Shown: positions 13,101 through 24,981 of the stretch, piece by piece | Numbering within the stretch: the first letter of the stretch is position 1 | How the letters are laid out: every line of letters begins with the position of its first letter | DNA from: Poronia punctata | Taxonomy: Eukaryota; Ascomycota; Sordariomycetes; Xylariales; Xylariaceae | Assembly (NCBI GenBank): GCA_022579005.1 | Contig: MU401484.1 | Location: 62,001 to 126,000 of the forward strand | Direction: 5' to 3' | Length of the DNA stretch: 64,000 nt | Notes under the pieces: model-generated | Seen by the model: the letters and a program-made list of their open reading frames with translations, nothing else | What the model was told of the DNA's origin: nothing | Databases searched by the model: none | Program-made: the position numbers and the translations under genes

Positions 13101-16100
13101 TGCAAGGTTTCCAGTGGCTAGCTACGCGCTCCACACCGTCTTTCATCAGCATGTATCGACATGGGCGATGGGCAAAGGGGCACGCCTTGTACAGAGACGG
13201 TTGAGATACCTTCTACTGGTACATGTAGGTACGCGTTTCAGTCCACACACATAGTAAACCTACAGGCCCTAGCGCGTTACCAGAATAGTGTCGCTTGGCT
13301 TGCTGCCACGCGACTGATCACCTGGCACGGCGACCAACACTTCTGGCCAAAGTACCGATGGTCGGACAGGTTTCCCCTATAAGAAGATGTTGCCTACATC
13401 TACGGTTAGCAGCGTGCCGGAAGCCCGCAACTCAATGTCTATTAAAACAAGCTGTAGTACGCAGTGTCATTGCGATGCTTATAATAATCGTGCTGTAGTA
13501 CTCAGTTACGATGGGCGTTCATGAATGGCGGAGAGTGCAGGCATTAAAATCTTCAAGTGACGCAACAGAGCGTCATCCGTAGTAGCCGTATCTCCACATG
13601 TCATGTCATCCAAAACTCAGCATACCTATCCCAACATACCTCCCCCCAACTCCAGCTTGTCAATCCTTCCGGGTAATGGATCCAGTACAATCCAACAGGA
13701 GAAGGGATTCAGTTGTGGCCACCAAATGAGAGGGCCGCAATTACCTTGGCTCTTGACCGCTCAGAGAGAGACTCCGTTCCGCGGATGGGATACTGAAGGT
13801 GCCGCTAAGAATAAAAGATTAATTTACACGTGATTGAATGGATCGAGGATTTAACGGGCCCGTTCCTGCTCCTGCACCTGCACGCGCTCGCCGGGCCAGA
13901 CAGACACGACATCGGCGGGCGTGTTTGAATAGATATCGTGATTCCGGCCCGAGGGTGGATCTTCTAGAACTTGGAAGCGATCTCTCGTGAGATGGTTAGT
14001 ATGGATACTTTGATGCCGTCGCGAACATCCAAACGCGCTAAGCTAGTGTGTATGAAATACCTACCTATTTATTAACAGAAATGCTTGTTATGTGCGACCC
14101 GACCACAGGATCACTCCACGACCTAGGCCGAGGAGAGGGGACTCGATTGTCAACTTCTAATCTAGACTAGGAGGGAACATCCAATGCGAGGTCGCTTCAG
14201 GCACAAGTACACGCGAGGACTGGAACTGGTCCTGGGGCCACATAGGTACGTGTAATATTAGTACAAGCCTACGTGCATATATACAAGTAGATACTAATAA
14301 TTCAGAAGTATGCATCAGCATTAATTTGCTTATGATATATGACAGGGGTCATATGCATAGCGAGTCATTCACCAATCTCCCGGCACAGTGACCTGTTGTC
14401 CAGTCATTGAACGTGTAGGTAAGCAGGGATGCTGTCAAATAATATTGCTTTCTGTGACGTGCCTCTCAACGTACTCGTACTGGTACAGTAATAAGTTTAT
14501 CAAACCGGGCTTCATCAAGTCATGTATGTTCGTGTACAAGATTGATATAGTATGTAACCTAGGTAAATCATGAAAACGGTCAGTGGGTAGAGTACAGCTC
14601 AATGAGCATGCTGTTCATGCGCGGGGAGTTGCTGTCGTCAGTTTTTAAATGTGTTGTACTAGCATGTTGTTTGGTGTATTTACTTGATAAGATAGAATCA
14701 ATCGTTTTTATACTCGCGATGGGCAGATATTTGCTAAAAGAGCATATACGCAATAAGCCTATCAGAGTTTCTATATGCGCTTGAGTATTTCCATTGTGTT
14801 ACACTGTAGCATTGTTACTAAGGCGGCTTATTATCTAATCAAGACGACATGTGTTAACAACGTGCTTTGTGTTGTGTGACCGTGGCGTTTGACGAGACTG
14901 GAGAGCATGGGAATCGAGCCCATGGCTTCTGCTCATGAGATCAAGAGAGATCTCACGAGAGATCTCACGAGAGATGCCATCCAGCCAGTTACAGAATGCG
15001 TGGCCGCATCTTCTGATGTTCAAATTTGTTCAGCACATATGCTGACATTGCATTTGGTTTGCTGTATGGTGAAGAGTGGTATAGTAGGTGGATAGATACA
15101 TGTTTTTGACCCTGTTTGCTTGCCTTCCGTACCAAGATATGCGCAGCTACAGACTACAGTGGCGTACACGTACTCATAGACGATTTTGGAGTCTGGATCT
15201 CGGGCAACTTACATAACCAGACGAACATCAAGTGCGTCCTGGTCCAAAACCCTGACCCAGACTGAGCTGACCGGGCCAAGGCCAGTCAGGTTGCAGAATA
15301 TCCTGGGTTATTATGGATCTGTCATCTTAGGCCGGTCTCGTCCCAGCATGCTAGCATAATCATACACGATACCAAGGCATGGAGTTCTCTTGTCCTGGGA
15401 ATTTGGGAAAGCCTCTCTGGTCCTGGATTCATTACTTTACCTATCCGTATGTATACTTGTAAGTTGTATGTATTATACCTATTCCCATATATTAGATTCT
15501 GCTATATATTACCACTGCTTAAGTACTTATCACAGGAACTAGGATAGAGTATATCGGAGAAAGTTAACATATATCACATTCAGCCTTGAGATCCCTACAG
15601 CCCTTACCAGGCCCATGAGGGAAACTCATGCACTGCACTCAATACGGAATATGCCTTGCCAAAACACTTGGCCTGGATTCCTTCCAATCTCTGATATATT
15701 GCATATGAAACTTGTGATTACCTTGGCAGGCTCAGGACAGGATAGGTACCTATTACACGCAAAAGCTTCAGAAAGCTACGATAAACCGCGTCGAATCATG
15801 CAAGGTTCGAAACAGAATCGCATCGCCATTCATCCTATTTGACACGAGTACGGCCTCCTCAACCTTGGAATTGGCATATAAAATTATAAACCGATTGTCT
15901 CTTACCAAATTGGCCAAGTAATAGAAATAACGTCAAAGAGCCGCTAAGCTGTTGAACCTCCCACGATGCAAATCGACCCACGGGTGTTATCTTCCCACAA
16001 GCATACACACGTAGGCGAAGGTGTCTGCCTATCGTGGCTGGCCAAGTCACCCTTCTGCTGCTGTAGATAGGTATGTGTTTTTCTTTCTTCACCCAGCTGC

Positions 16101-17800
16101 GTAGAGCGTGAGCGCACTTGGAGGGAGAGGGTATCCGGCAGGCAGAGGGGCAGGAGGACCAGCCTCCAGGATCACTCGTGAGAAGTAGATACACGTACCT
16201 CCCATTACATAATATGGATGATAACAGCGGTGGAGAACTACAAACCGCCCCCACTGGCCAGACAATCATATTTGTAACAGGATGCAGTTGAACATAAAAC
16301 TCCAAACTGAGTATCAGGGTTGATAAACCTTTTCGAAGATCAACGCTCAAAAAGATACCGGTAAAGGGGCAGGACAGCACGAGTTACGAATACTTTTATA
16401 AAGCCGAGGTTCGCACATTTCGGTACGCGATGGCAACGTATTGAGAAGTACTCACCTAATACCTTACTGGAGAAAATCTTTCCATGGGGGGGACATTGTG
16501 GGGAGGAAGGGAGGGGGGGTTACATGATGTAGGTACTGAGTACGAAGACAGGCCATAATTATGTATCTAGGGGACACTCACTGCTGGGAGACAGCGCTAG
16601 TTTCTTGCTTTTGTACCTAACTGGTATTCAATCTACGTCCAGGAAACCATTGCCGGTCTGTTATGCATTCAGAATACAAACTGGTACATGCGCAAAGCTC
16701 GGTTGTACCTGATATCTATCCACCTGACCATTTGGGGAAGAATACATTCAAACTAACCCGTCCCGGTAGTACTTTCTGCGATAAAAACAGGTACCTTGGG
16801 CTCACACCGACGGAACCCAGATGTACCGCAATATGATAAATAATTTTCAATGGGCATCCTTGGTTCCCATCCATCTTCCCCTTCCCTTTGAAAAGTTCTG
16901 CGTTCTGGTCAAAACGTGTTGCGACAGTCAATTGAACAGCATCACCTGCGGATTGTTGTGATTGTATAGTAATCGCACAATACGAGTAGTCTCGCATTCA
17001 TCAACTGTTTCATTTAAACTTATCGTTCGCGCCATTCCGGTGCGTTATCACCTGCATAAGATACCTACTACGCGTCCTGTCCGCCGCCAACTCGTGGGCG
17101 CTAACTATCCTAAGCCCAGTCTAAACTGTTTTCAAGGCGCCGGTGCAGAATCACGGTTACCAGCTACCAAAACGCTAATGCCTATTGTACATCAAGTACA
17201 ATACTAGCATAATACATACTCAATTTACATACTACACACCACATCGTTCATACTACGCTACGCCAGCATCGTCTTAGGACCCGGGATTACGGTGCCAGCA
17301 GAACAGCAATAACGGTCACCAGAAGCTCGACCATCACTCAAAGAGGATTTCCTACCTCGACTAAGGACGGGGCTATTGGGCTAGTCCGAGCCAGTGCTGA
17401 CAAAGGCTCTTACAACCCACGTAGCACCTGCACGCAGCACCGCCAGTACCTACCCCAAAAACCACAGCAACAAATTGTGTGCCAGTGACGGTGTTTGGTA
17501 TCCTTTGTGCGTTGAGAGAGAGTGTGTGCCGCCAAGACTTACGGCCACTACCCACCATCATCGCCGTAAAAACGCCCTAACGACTCGCGCGAGTCTAGCA
17601 CTACTAGCAACGTCTGACTACTTCTGCGCGTCACCACCCGACCTCGTTGGCTAGCCCGTTTATCGGCTATTCGCCATCACGCTCTATATTCCCGGACCGC
17701 GCGAAGGCAACAAGAGTCATTTTTAGCTTGGCTTGACGGCCTGTGGCGTTACGTTCCAGTACAATTGGTACTCAATTGTGCTCTCCCGAGAATAGGAAGG
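7176..17800. other. Gene-poor moderate-GC region
   Basis: About 10.6 kb without a gene I can support. The longest open frames (173 codons on minus at 15859-16380, 121 on plus at 11927-12292, 102 on minus at 8072-8380) show no domain, compositional pattern or exon partner. The minus frames at 8072-8380 and 7851-8090 overlap and could be a decayed gene, but nothing in them is recognisable. The region carries many TACCTACC / CTAGGTA words, a TGATAA triplet run at about 7424-7447, and a tRNA-like T-arm near 14907-14935. It may be old transposon-derived or regulatory DNA upstream of con7. Confidence 0.55.
14903..14975 (-). other. tRNA-like T-arm with adjacent 12-bp tandem repeat
   Basis: On the minus strand a 5-bp stem with a CTCGATT loop (ATGGG / CCCAT) is followed by GCTCTCC and A, resembling a tRNA T-arm plus 3' acceptor strand. 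The matching 5' acceptor, D-arm and anticodon arm are not recognisable, and loop position 54 is C rather than T. The place of the 5' half is taken by a 12-bp tandem repeat, AGAGATCTCACG on the + strand, at 14946-14975. This is a tRNA fragment or a chance hairpin, not a functional tRNA call. Confidence 0.25.
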
Positions 17801-17829
17801 GACTAGTCACAACTCGGCCAGATTTCCGC

Positions 17830-17860
17830 CCTTTTTTTTTTCTTTCCTCGCCTCCCTGGC
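17830..17860 (+). promoter_or_regulatory. Pyrimidine-rich tract, possible con7 core promoter
   Basis: A long T/C-rich run (CCCTTTTTTTTTTCTTTCC and following) lies about 0.95 kb upstream of the con7 start codon. Filamentous ascomycetes often place CT-rich tracts just upstream of transcription starts. If this one is used, con7 would have a leader of roughly 0.8-0.9 kb. Position and role are inference. Confidence 0.3.
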
Positions 17861-18784
17861 GCCAAACCCAACCCCTGGACTTTTTCTCTTATTCCTTGGC
17901 GCACGCCCACCGCCCATGTATCTGCACTAAGGTGCATTGGCATCCAGTCTAGTCGCCATTAGGCATCGCTTTCTCCCAAAGAAAACTCGGCGCTATTTTA
18001 ACGTTGTCACCCCATCCCCACCTTATTTCCAGTCGAGGTATCTCTTGTAGTGTTTACTACTGAGAAACTCTCCGCTAGCCTCAACCCACCACCCAGTGTG
18101 CTAGCGTTTATCCTCGACGCCAGCAGCTGAAGCTCGTGCGCAAGCACAGGCTCGTCCTTAAGCTTAGCGCTATACTCGTACTCTTTGTCACTTGGCCTCC
18201 TTTCGCATTGATCGGTCAAGCGCAACGAGAATTGAAGGACTCATAACAACAAGAGTCGTCGAGGCGGTGGTGATAACAATTATTACCAAGTGCCTGAGGC
18301 GTATCAGGTGTGTCAGGCGTGTCAAGGGTCGAAAGCGGTTGCAAAGGAAAAGGAGGAGGATCTCACCCCGGCACCGGTCCAAGTACTGGTTTCTTTCGAT
18401 CGCCTCGGGGGGACCACTTCTTTGTCCACCTCTAAAGCACGACTCTTGGTGGCTTCGAGCTGTGTGGGTTTCTGTGTGGATCTTGGTACCACACCACTTT
18501 AGTATCTGGCCTAGCCAACCACATACGTTAGAAGCGATCTGCATCGTCTTGGTCAATATTCTCATGAAGAGATAGACTACCGCGAACTAAATACCACCAA
18601 CGCAGCCGCAGCCTCGACTTTGTTGGTACAATTCTACCTTTCTTCCCTTCGAGTAGTACACCTTCTCGGTCTAACCTGACGCCGTCTGTTGGCTCAGCCC
18701 TGCAACATCTATCAAGAACAGAACTGGCTTGCGGACTAGCATCGCCCGGTCCTTCAGTTGTCATTCGTTCACGGTAGTCGTAGT

Positions 18785-20598
18785 ATGTTACTGGAGCGAA
18801 CACCACCGTCACACCACCACGGATTCGTCAACAATTCTGCATCGTTACCGCGCTCGTCGCAGCATCACCTGAGAAGCCCGAGTCCAGGAGCACGGCTCGG
18901 CAAGCCCCCCTACCCTGCCGGAAGCTCTATGGAACGAAACGTGAACGAATATTCGCAGACAGGTTTGACTTCGCCCTATCCCAATCTACCCGGCGACAAT
19001 CAGTCTGAAGCTTCTTCCGCAGATCACGGGTCTGCTGCCCAGTACCCGAGCAACCAGGAAGGACGCACTACCAGCTACTCAGCCTCCGCGACGCCCACGT
19101 CGGAGTACGGTGCCTACCCGCAGTCAGCGAGGTCCACAAGTTCATTCCCAGAACATAACCTCCGCCCATACCACCCAGCAAGCAACCATAACGGCAGCAG
19201 CGGAGGTATGGCGCAGCAATCAACAACAAGTCCGTCCATGCCTTTGCAAGATGGGCGCAACCATCAGTCCCAACAGGACAAGTCTGACAGCGATGTACCC
19301 ATAGATCCGTCCATCGCGGCGCCCAGCCCCACGTACCCTCACGGCCAATACTCGCCCTATCCGCAACCGCCGCAAGACATGCCGCACTCCTACCCGCAAG
19401 GCGGCCCTCCGGGCATGTACACGCAACCTCGCCCTGACTGGGCCAACTACGCCGCGCACCCGGCAAGCCAAATGGGGCACCCGCATGTAGGCTACGCGCA
19501 CCCTCCGGCTTCGTCGGCCCCAGGACGACCACCACAGGTAGGTGACGCCAGGTTGACGCGTGCTTTTGATGTGTTTACGGGCGTGTGGATTTTTTTTCTC
19601 TTTTGTTGAAATTTTGGTTGGAGATTTATTGGCCATGTGCGCGCCGAAATCAGAAGCCCAGGCAACCCAAACGCGTCCAGGCCAGGGGGTTATTGGGATC
19701 TTGCTCGGTTACAAATGCTTTTACGTCCGAAATGCCCTGCAATAGCGCGCGCGAATCGTGAACTTTTATTTTATGTCCAAAATGGCATGGCTGATAATGT
19801 TAACAGTATGGTGTACAACAGGTATATTCCTTTGTGCCCATCCCTGGCGCGCAACAGCACAAGAGACCACGCCGTCGCTACGAAGAAATCGAACGCATGT
19901 ACAAGTGCGGTTGGAACGGATGCGAAAAGGCCTACGGAACTTTGAATCATCTTAATGCGCACGTTACAATGCAGAGCCATGGGCAGAAACGCACTCCGGA
20001 AGGTAAGAGTCATCCTCCAGTATAATCTGTCGCAAACGTCTGCCGGGGCGGTTAGGTTGGGATAGAGTTGGGCCGTGCGAACAATTACGCGTCGCGTGTA
20101 TCCGGCACGCGCTAAATCGCGCCGCGCAGATCCGAGCTAGTCTAACCTCTTACGCACTACGCTTGGTCCACCATCACGGTGACCAACAACTATTAACTCA
20201 CCTAGCACAACACATACATGCATGGCAGCTAACCGTTGCGTGTTCATATAGAATTTAAAGAGATTCGGAAGGAATGGAAAGCACGTAAAAAGGAGGAGGA
20301 GCAGCAGCGCAAGCAGCAGGAAGAGCAGGAACGGGCACGTCATGTGCAAGCACATGCGGCTGCTCAAAACGGAGGCACTGATTCTCAGGGAACCGAGGGT
20401 GGTCAACCCGCATCATCGTACGCGAATAGACAACTACCCCCCATCTCCTACGGCCCGCAATACCCGCCCACGTCGGGAGCGGTACCCCAGCAGCAACCGA
20501 TCCCACAGTACAGCAACGGCCACATGTATGCGGACAACTACCAGGGAAATCCGTCGTACGCCGGACAATCCCAACAGATGTATCCTCCACGGGAATAG
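18785..20598 (+). CDS. con7: Con7-type C2H2 zinc-finger transcription factor
   Basis: Three exons, 18785-19537, 19822-20002 and 20252-20598, join in frame to give 426 residues. Exon 1 encodes a long disordered Ser/Pro/Gln/Tyr-rich region. Exon 2 encodes the family signature VYSFVPIPGAQQHKRPRRR followed by one zinc finger, C280-x4-C285-x12-H298-x5-H304, with the HLNAH core. Exon 3 starts with the conserved charged helix EFKEIRKEWKARKKEEE and ends in a Gln/Pro/Tyr-rich tail. Con7 proteins are nuclear regulators; in Magnaporthe Con7p is needed for normal conidia and appressoria. Both introns (284 and 249 nt) are long for this organism and flank the DNA-binding exon. I chose the first ATG in the open frame; the frame is open for at least nine codons upstream, so an additional 5' exon is possible. 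The gene stands alone between two mutated transposon islands. Confidence 0.93.
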
Positions 20599-21579
20599 GT
20601 ATATAAAAGGCTTATGAAAGAAATCATCATTGGGGGGACTAACATGCGGGAGATATGAACAACGCCCATGAGAATTACGAGAAAGTTGTCTATGAGCAGC
20701 GACGGGGACGGGCCCGGGGAAGGGAGATGCAGCGCTTGGGTTTTAATGCGATATGTTTTTCGTACAAAAACTTGTGCGAAGAACCAAGTCTAGCCCACCC
20801 TTCTACGACAGTCACCAGGCTTCTGGTTCGTGGCTATTATTGCTCTTTAAATCGCGGACGAGGGGAAACCTCGAGAAATATCATTGGCTTGAGGTTGACG
20901 GAGGGGAGTGGTTGCTGCAACACAAGACAAGCGAAACAAAAATGGGATGAAGAAAAAAAAGATCTGTCAAAAGCTCACCTCACTCGTTGGGAGACAGGAA
21001 AATTGGAGCATTTGTGTAGTATAGTTCCCATTGCATTATTGTATGACAGAAATTCAACTAGGCTCTCGTGGGGTGCATCCCTCGTTGGCGAAAAGGGGGG
21101 GCGGGGGGGCGGAGGGGAGGGGGAGACGACTGCTCTTAATACCACGAAACAATTGTTCATGCGACCTATTCGTTTTTATTCTTTGCGAGACTCGTCATGG
21201 TTTCATTCTATATGTATAGTATCTAAGTTTTGTGCGTATATCTTGGTTGTTTTATAAGCGCTGCCCAGTGCTTACCCAGTTCGTTCAGATATTACCGGCG
21301 ATCTGTTTAGTTTGGTTCTGTATCACCAAAGCCACGAGGATGAGGGGAGTGTCGTTTTTTAGTAGCGTCACCGTCCAAAGTTAGGTCTACCTACTCTGAC
21401 ATAATACTACGATTCTTTTAGTAGCAGTTAGGTTGGGTTGGGTATGGTTGGGTTGATCAATGCGCCTCTCGTCTGCATTAGTTCTTCCTGGGGTAGACTA
21501 TCTACAATAGAAAAATGGAGGGGAGATAGATGCATGCATGATGTGTTTTGGGGGCGGGAAAGAGGGGGATAAAAGGTTT

Positions 21580-21597
21580 GGGGGGGGGGGGGGGGGG
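21580..21597. repeat. Homopolymeric G18 tract
   Basis: Eighteen consecutive G residues on the + strand lie among other G-rich runs (GGGGGCGGG, GAGGGGG), about 1 kb downstream of con7. The tract could form a quadruplex, and its exact length is prone to assembly or sequencing error. Confidence 0.85.
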
Positions 21598-21973
21598 TGT
21601 TATTACCTTGGGTTGGCGTGATATAGTAAGGTAGGTACCAGGAGAAGTTAGTTAGGTAGAGATACTTGAAATCTTTGGTTCTTGTCATTTTTTTTATTCC
21701 CCTTGTTCAGCTTCCTTCTTGCTCTTCTTTCCTCCCCGTTTCTGTTTAGTGTGGTTACACAGCATTAGACTGGGCTCCCCGGGATCCTGGGTTAGAAAGA
21801 GTTAGGTTTAGGGTCGGTCGGTGCGGATACAGTAGGTACGTACAGGTTAGGTAGGTTAGGTGTGACTTGGAGGCTTTCTTAGGTGCAAGGATGCCTTTTT
21901 TGGGACGGATTTAGCAAAATGCCTTTGTCTGCCAAAGTCGGGTTGTCAATTGACCTTTGTCGAGAACGACGAC

Positions 21974-21979
21974 GTTGTT

Positions 21980-22027
<48 letters not shown>
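21974..22027. repeat. 15-bp TTG-rich minisatellite
   Basis: Three perfect copies of GTTGTTGTTGTTGAT (21974-21988, 21989-22003, 22004-22018) plus a partial fourth. It is open in frame (Asn/Ile repeats on the minus strand), but I see no gene around it. Confidence 0.9.
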
Positions 22028-23747
22028 CTTGAAGCCGGCAAGTAAATTACGGCAAAGTCTCGGTCGGTCCTTGCTGACATAGAAAAACATACCCAGCTGT
22101 CCTGTGGGTATTGCAGGCTTCTGAAACTTCCAAGGATCGGGCGCCAACTTACCTGGTATTGCTGATAGTATTTCTTTTTGTTTGATGCTTTCTCATCGAA
22201 AAGCCCGTCCGAAACATATATCGATTTTGTGTACTTCTCTTTTTTGTTATCCACCCACGCCCCCGTTCATTTCTTGGGCGAAAGGCTGGCTGGCCGATGG
22301 TACGGGACGGTGCGGTGCGGTGCGGTGCGGACCGCAGCACCTGTGCAGGGGGCCGGCTATACTACAGCTCCCCAACCTATGTTAAGACGACCTCAGGTTT
22401 TAAGCTATAATTAATTTACCTACTAATACAACGCCCAAACAAAGACGGGCTTCGACCGGGCTCCTGCGGCAACGGGGAGGTATGGGTAGGGCTGGGCTCA
22501 GCTCATTTGGGCGACGGGTTTGCGAACCGTTCGAAAATCAACCGATGTACCCGTGCTATAATGCTAGGCTGCTCGACTAGGTCGGTGCTATTATAGAGGG
22601 ACAACCTATTGCTAGCTCCATGATCCTATCTCGACCGGCGTTGGCTTGGGCAAAGGCGCCGGTTGTGTCCATTGTAGCCTACTAGTAGCAAGGCAGGATT
22701 GGCATCGGCCCCCCGGCATAGCGTCAGCATGGGCGATCAAGAGGTCCGCCCCGTTCGTCGTGTCGTCGTCTGATTAAGGTATGGAGACTCACCCATTCCC
22801 GCCACACCTACGGGTGGGTATTTCCGCTTCACTACCATCCGCGCCACGAAATTGGGAGAGACCTTCTGTCGACAATTCACATCATCTCCACAAGAACGGT
22901 GAAGGTCAAACGCCTCTTTTACAACAGGGCCAAGCCAATGCCCAAACTGGCCACTTCTGGATGGCCGATACTACTTACTTCGACAGCTAACCTAGAGAGA
23001 GATATTTGCCAACTATGGCTGATCCAAGTGAGTACACACACCTGGTTTAGATCCCTAGGTTGTAAAACCGACTCGGGCGGGCCAGACTGGTGCACGCACC
23101 TTTCCGCCCGGGCGGTTACTAAGGCGCGCTGGTGACGTCGGTAACTCGGGTAACAAGCTAAGGCTGGCGGTCGATGCATGCAGTCTTTCAGATGCACATA
23201 TTATTCCGCTTAGGCAGAAAGTGCCGAGCATGTGTCGCAAACGTTGAGCGCTTCTCGGGAACACACATATGCTTCCTGCACAATAAATTCTCCGAATGGT
23301 ACGAGCCGACACGGATAGCTGCTAGCTCTGAAGGGGGCCACTTGCTTCGTACCCCGTTGGCCGGTTTGCCTCGCACCGGGGGTGGTGGGTATGCGTACAC
23401 GCCAGAGGAGTGCCGGGCGGCATTATGGCGGGGCTTTTTCCCATCCCGACCCGCGCTTTTCTTTTTTGCTGTTGCTACCTTTCCTGTTCTAGGGTCGCAC
23501 TCCTCAAAAGGTCTCCGTTCCACACGTGGACGTGGAGCACAGCACTGTGCAGTGCAGACGGGAAGACGGAAACATGGGGGGGAAGGGGGAGAGTGTACGT
23601 ATCGAATGCGATTTATTTTTAGCGAGGTTGCAAGGTAAATTTTGGTCGAGGCGGGCACCCGAACGGCCGGGCGAGGTGAGGCGCGAAGGCAAGGTACGCT
23701 GTAAGGGGGGGAATCCGTCTATTTCGCTTTGTTGGGCTGGCGGCAGA

Positions 23748-24065
23748 TCAACATAGCGTCATTCGGTTGGCTCGTTCAAGCTCCTTGGCGCGCAGTAGCC
23801 GAAGGAGCCGAAGATCCTCGAGTAGCTGGGAGAGAGTGGAAAATCCGGGGTGCAGCGGTACCGTGGAAGTCTCGGGTTTGGGGGGGTTGTTGATGATGGA
23901 GGGATGGCGTCGATTTCGGTTTCGTAGCCGTTTTATGGTGGTGTGGCAGACAGGCACCGAACTAGACAAGGGGGTCTGCCTGCGCCGAAGAACAGTCCGG
24001 GCCAACGCTACCGCAACGCTAGACAAGGTCCTCACACCCCCGATCTCTTCTTCGACCCTTCGCAT
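23748..24065 (-). CDS. Weak candidate small protein, 105 aa, unrecognised
   Basis: A minus-strand frame from ATG at 24065 encodes a basic protein. It has an Arg-rich middle (RLRNRNRRHP), a Pro-rich stretch, and a leucine-rich, probably helical C-terminus (QLLEDLRLLRLLRAKELERAN). The C-terminal part looks more protein-like than the other frames in the area, but I recognise no family and see no convincing introns. The opposite strand is open over the same bases (223 codons), which weakens the case. It could be a chance frame, or the last exon of an unrecognised gene. Confidence 0.18.
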   Translation of the reverse strand: MRRVEEEIGGVRTLSSVAVALARTVLRRRQTPLSSSVPVCHTTIKRLRNRNRRHPSIINNPPKPETSTVPLHPGFSTLSQLLEDLRLLRLLRAKELERANRMTLC

Positions 24066-24965
24066 GCAGTCCTTTGCTGCTAACCTAGAGATGTACTGCG
24101 TTAAAATAAGTAAGCACTTACTACTGTACCTGGAGCATGTATGCGGTACATACGACGTAAAACGCACGTGTAGATGCAACCACCCGGTGGGCGAGGAGGC
24201 TATACTAGAAAAACCGTTGAGATGTATCTATGATGCATGCAAGGAAAATAAAGTTTTTAGCTGTCATTACGAGTATGCCGGCACTGGTTGCAGCGGGAGC
24301 GGACTCGTTGTGGATACAATCCACCCAATTAGAATGCCACAGCATATCTCCCTGCAATCTTTACACATTCCACACATTACATGTATAAGCTCAGCTAGTT
24401 ACATAAAATTGACCTTAAGTGATTATTTATATCGGTAACCATGTAACATAATAATAAGCACTTTAAGGAAAGGAAAATAATAACAACATATTTATTAGCC
24501 CTCAAAGTAGCAGGCGCACACATTCCTTGACATCTTCTAGAAGCGTAGGAAACCGGGGTCACTTCTCTTCTTGATTAACTCCCTATTGCGGAACAGCAAA
24601 TGTGTACCTCCATATGAAGAGCAGAAAAGTATCGTTATGTACTGTTTTGGCGGCCGCATATACCTGGTCGCCTTAGTCCCCATGTAACCCAATTTGCACC
24701 GGCGTGGTTTCATCGGGCCTCGTGGCATGGGACGGGGATTCACCTAACCTTACCTACTTCAAAAGAGTATAGTGTGGCTAGTAGGGAAAGGAATAGGTAA
24801 CAAAAATATTAAATGCCTCTTCAATCCTAGCGTCGGGGTTTAAATCCTGTTTGTGCAACATGACTTTTACATGTTGGGTTGTTTTCGGGTTTGTATTTTA
24901 AGCCTTGAGCTGGACTAGTAGCTACCTAGGATGGACCCCTTTGGTTTAAATTGTGGTTAGGGGGG

Positions 24966-24981
24966 AATATATGTCCTTGGT
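24966..24981. repeat. Left target-site duplication of the 24.4-kb island
   Basis: AATATATGTCCTTGGT matches AATGTATGTCCTTGGT at 49392-49407, 16 bp with one A/G difference. The inner 12 bp, TATGTCCTTGGT, are identical. The copies sit exactly at the two compositional edges of the AT-rich island. A long target duplication of this size fits target-primed insertion of a LINE. Confidence 0.75.

Larger units (their letters stand above)
20599..24969. other. con7 downstream region and intergenic DNA
   Basis: The first part should be the con7 3' UTR. It contains a 200-codon chance frame (20655-21257), an 18-G run (21580-21597), a TTG minisatellite (21974-22027) and a TGCGG tandem run (22311-22330). From about 23.2 to 24.4 kb both strands have overlapping open frames of 100-220 codons without recognisable domains. 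No other gene is supported apart from the weak candidate at 23748-24065. Confidence 0.5.

Noticed and set aside
15859..16380. 173-codon minus-strand frame
   Set aside because: No family resemblance, odd composition, no intron partner; a chance frame in a 10-kb gene-poor region.
18192..18575. 127-codon + frame (and a 125-codon minus frame) upstream of con7
   Set aside because: Arg-rich, domain-free, overlapping on both strands and within the likely con7 leader. An upstream con7 exon or uORF cannot be excluded but is not supported.
20655..21257. 200-codon open frame on the + strand starting 57 bp after the con7 stop
   Set aside because: It lies where the con7 3' UTR is expected, has no recognisable domain, contains a poly-Gly stretch caused by a G run, and competing frames overlap it. 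Probably chance.
21780..21860. TTAGGTTTAGGG-like words resembling telomere repeats
   Set aside because: Only isolated imperfect units mixed with the common TAGGTAGG motif; no tandem TTAGGG array.
23174..23658. Overlapping frames of 154 (+) and 156 (-) codons
   Set aside because: Open on both strands at once in GC-rich DNA, without domain or splice structure; treated as chance.
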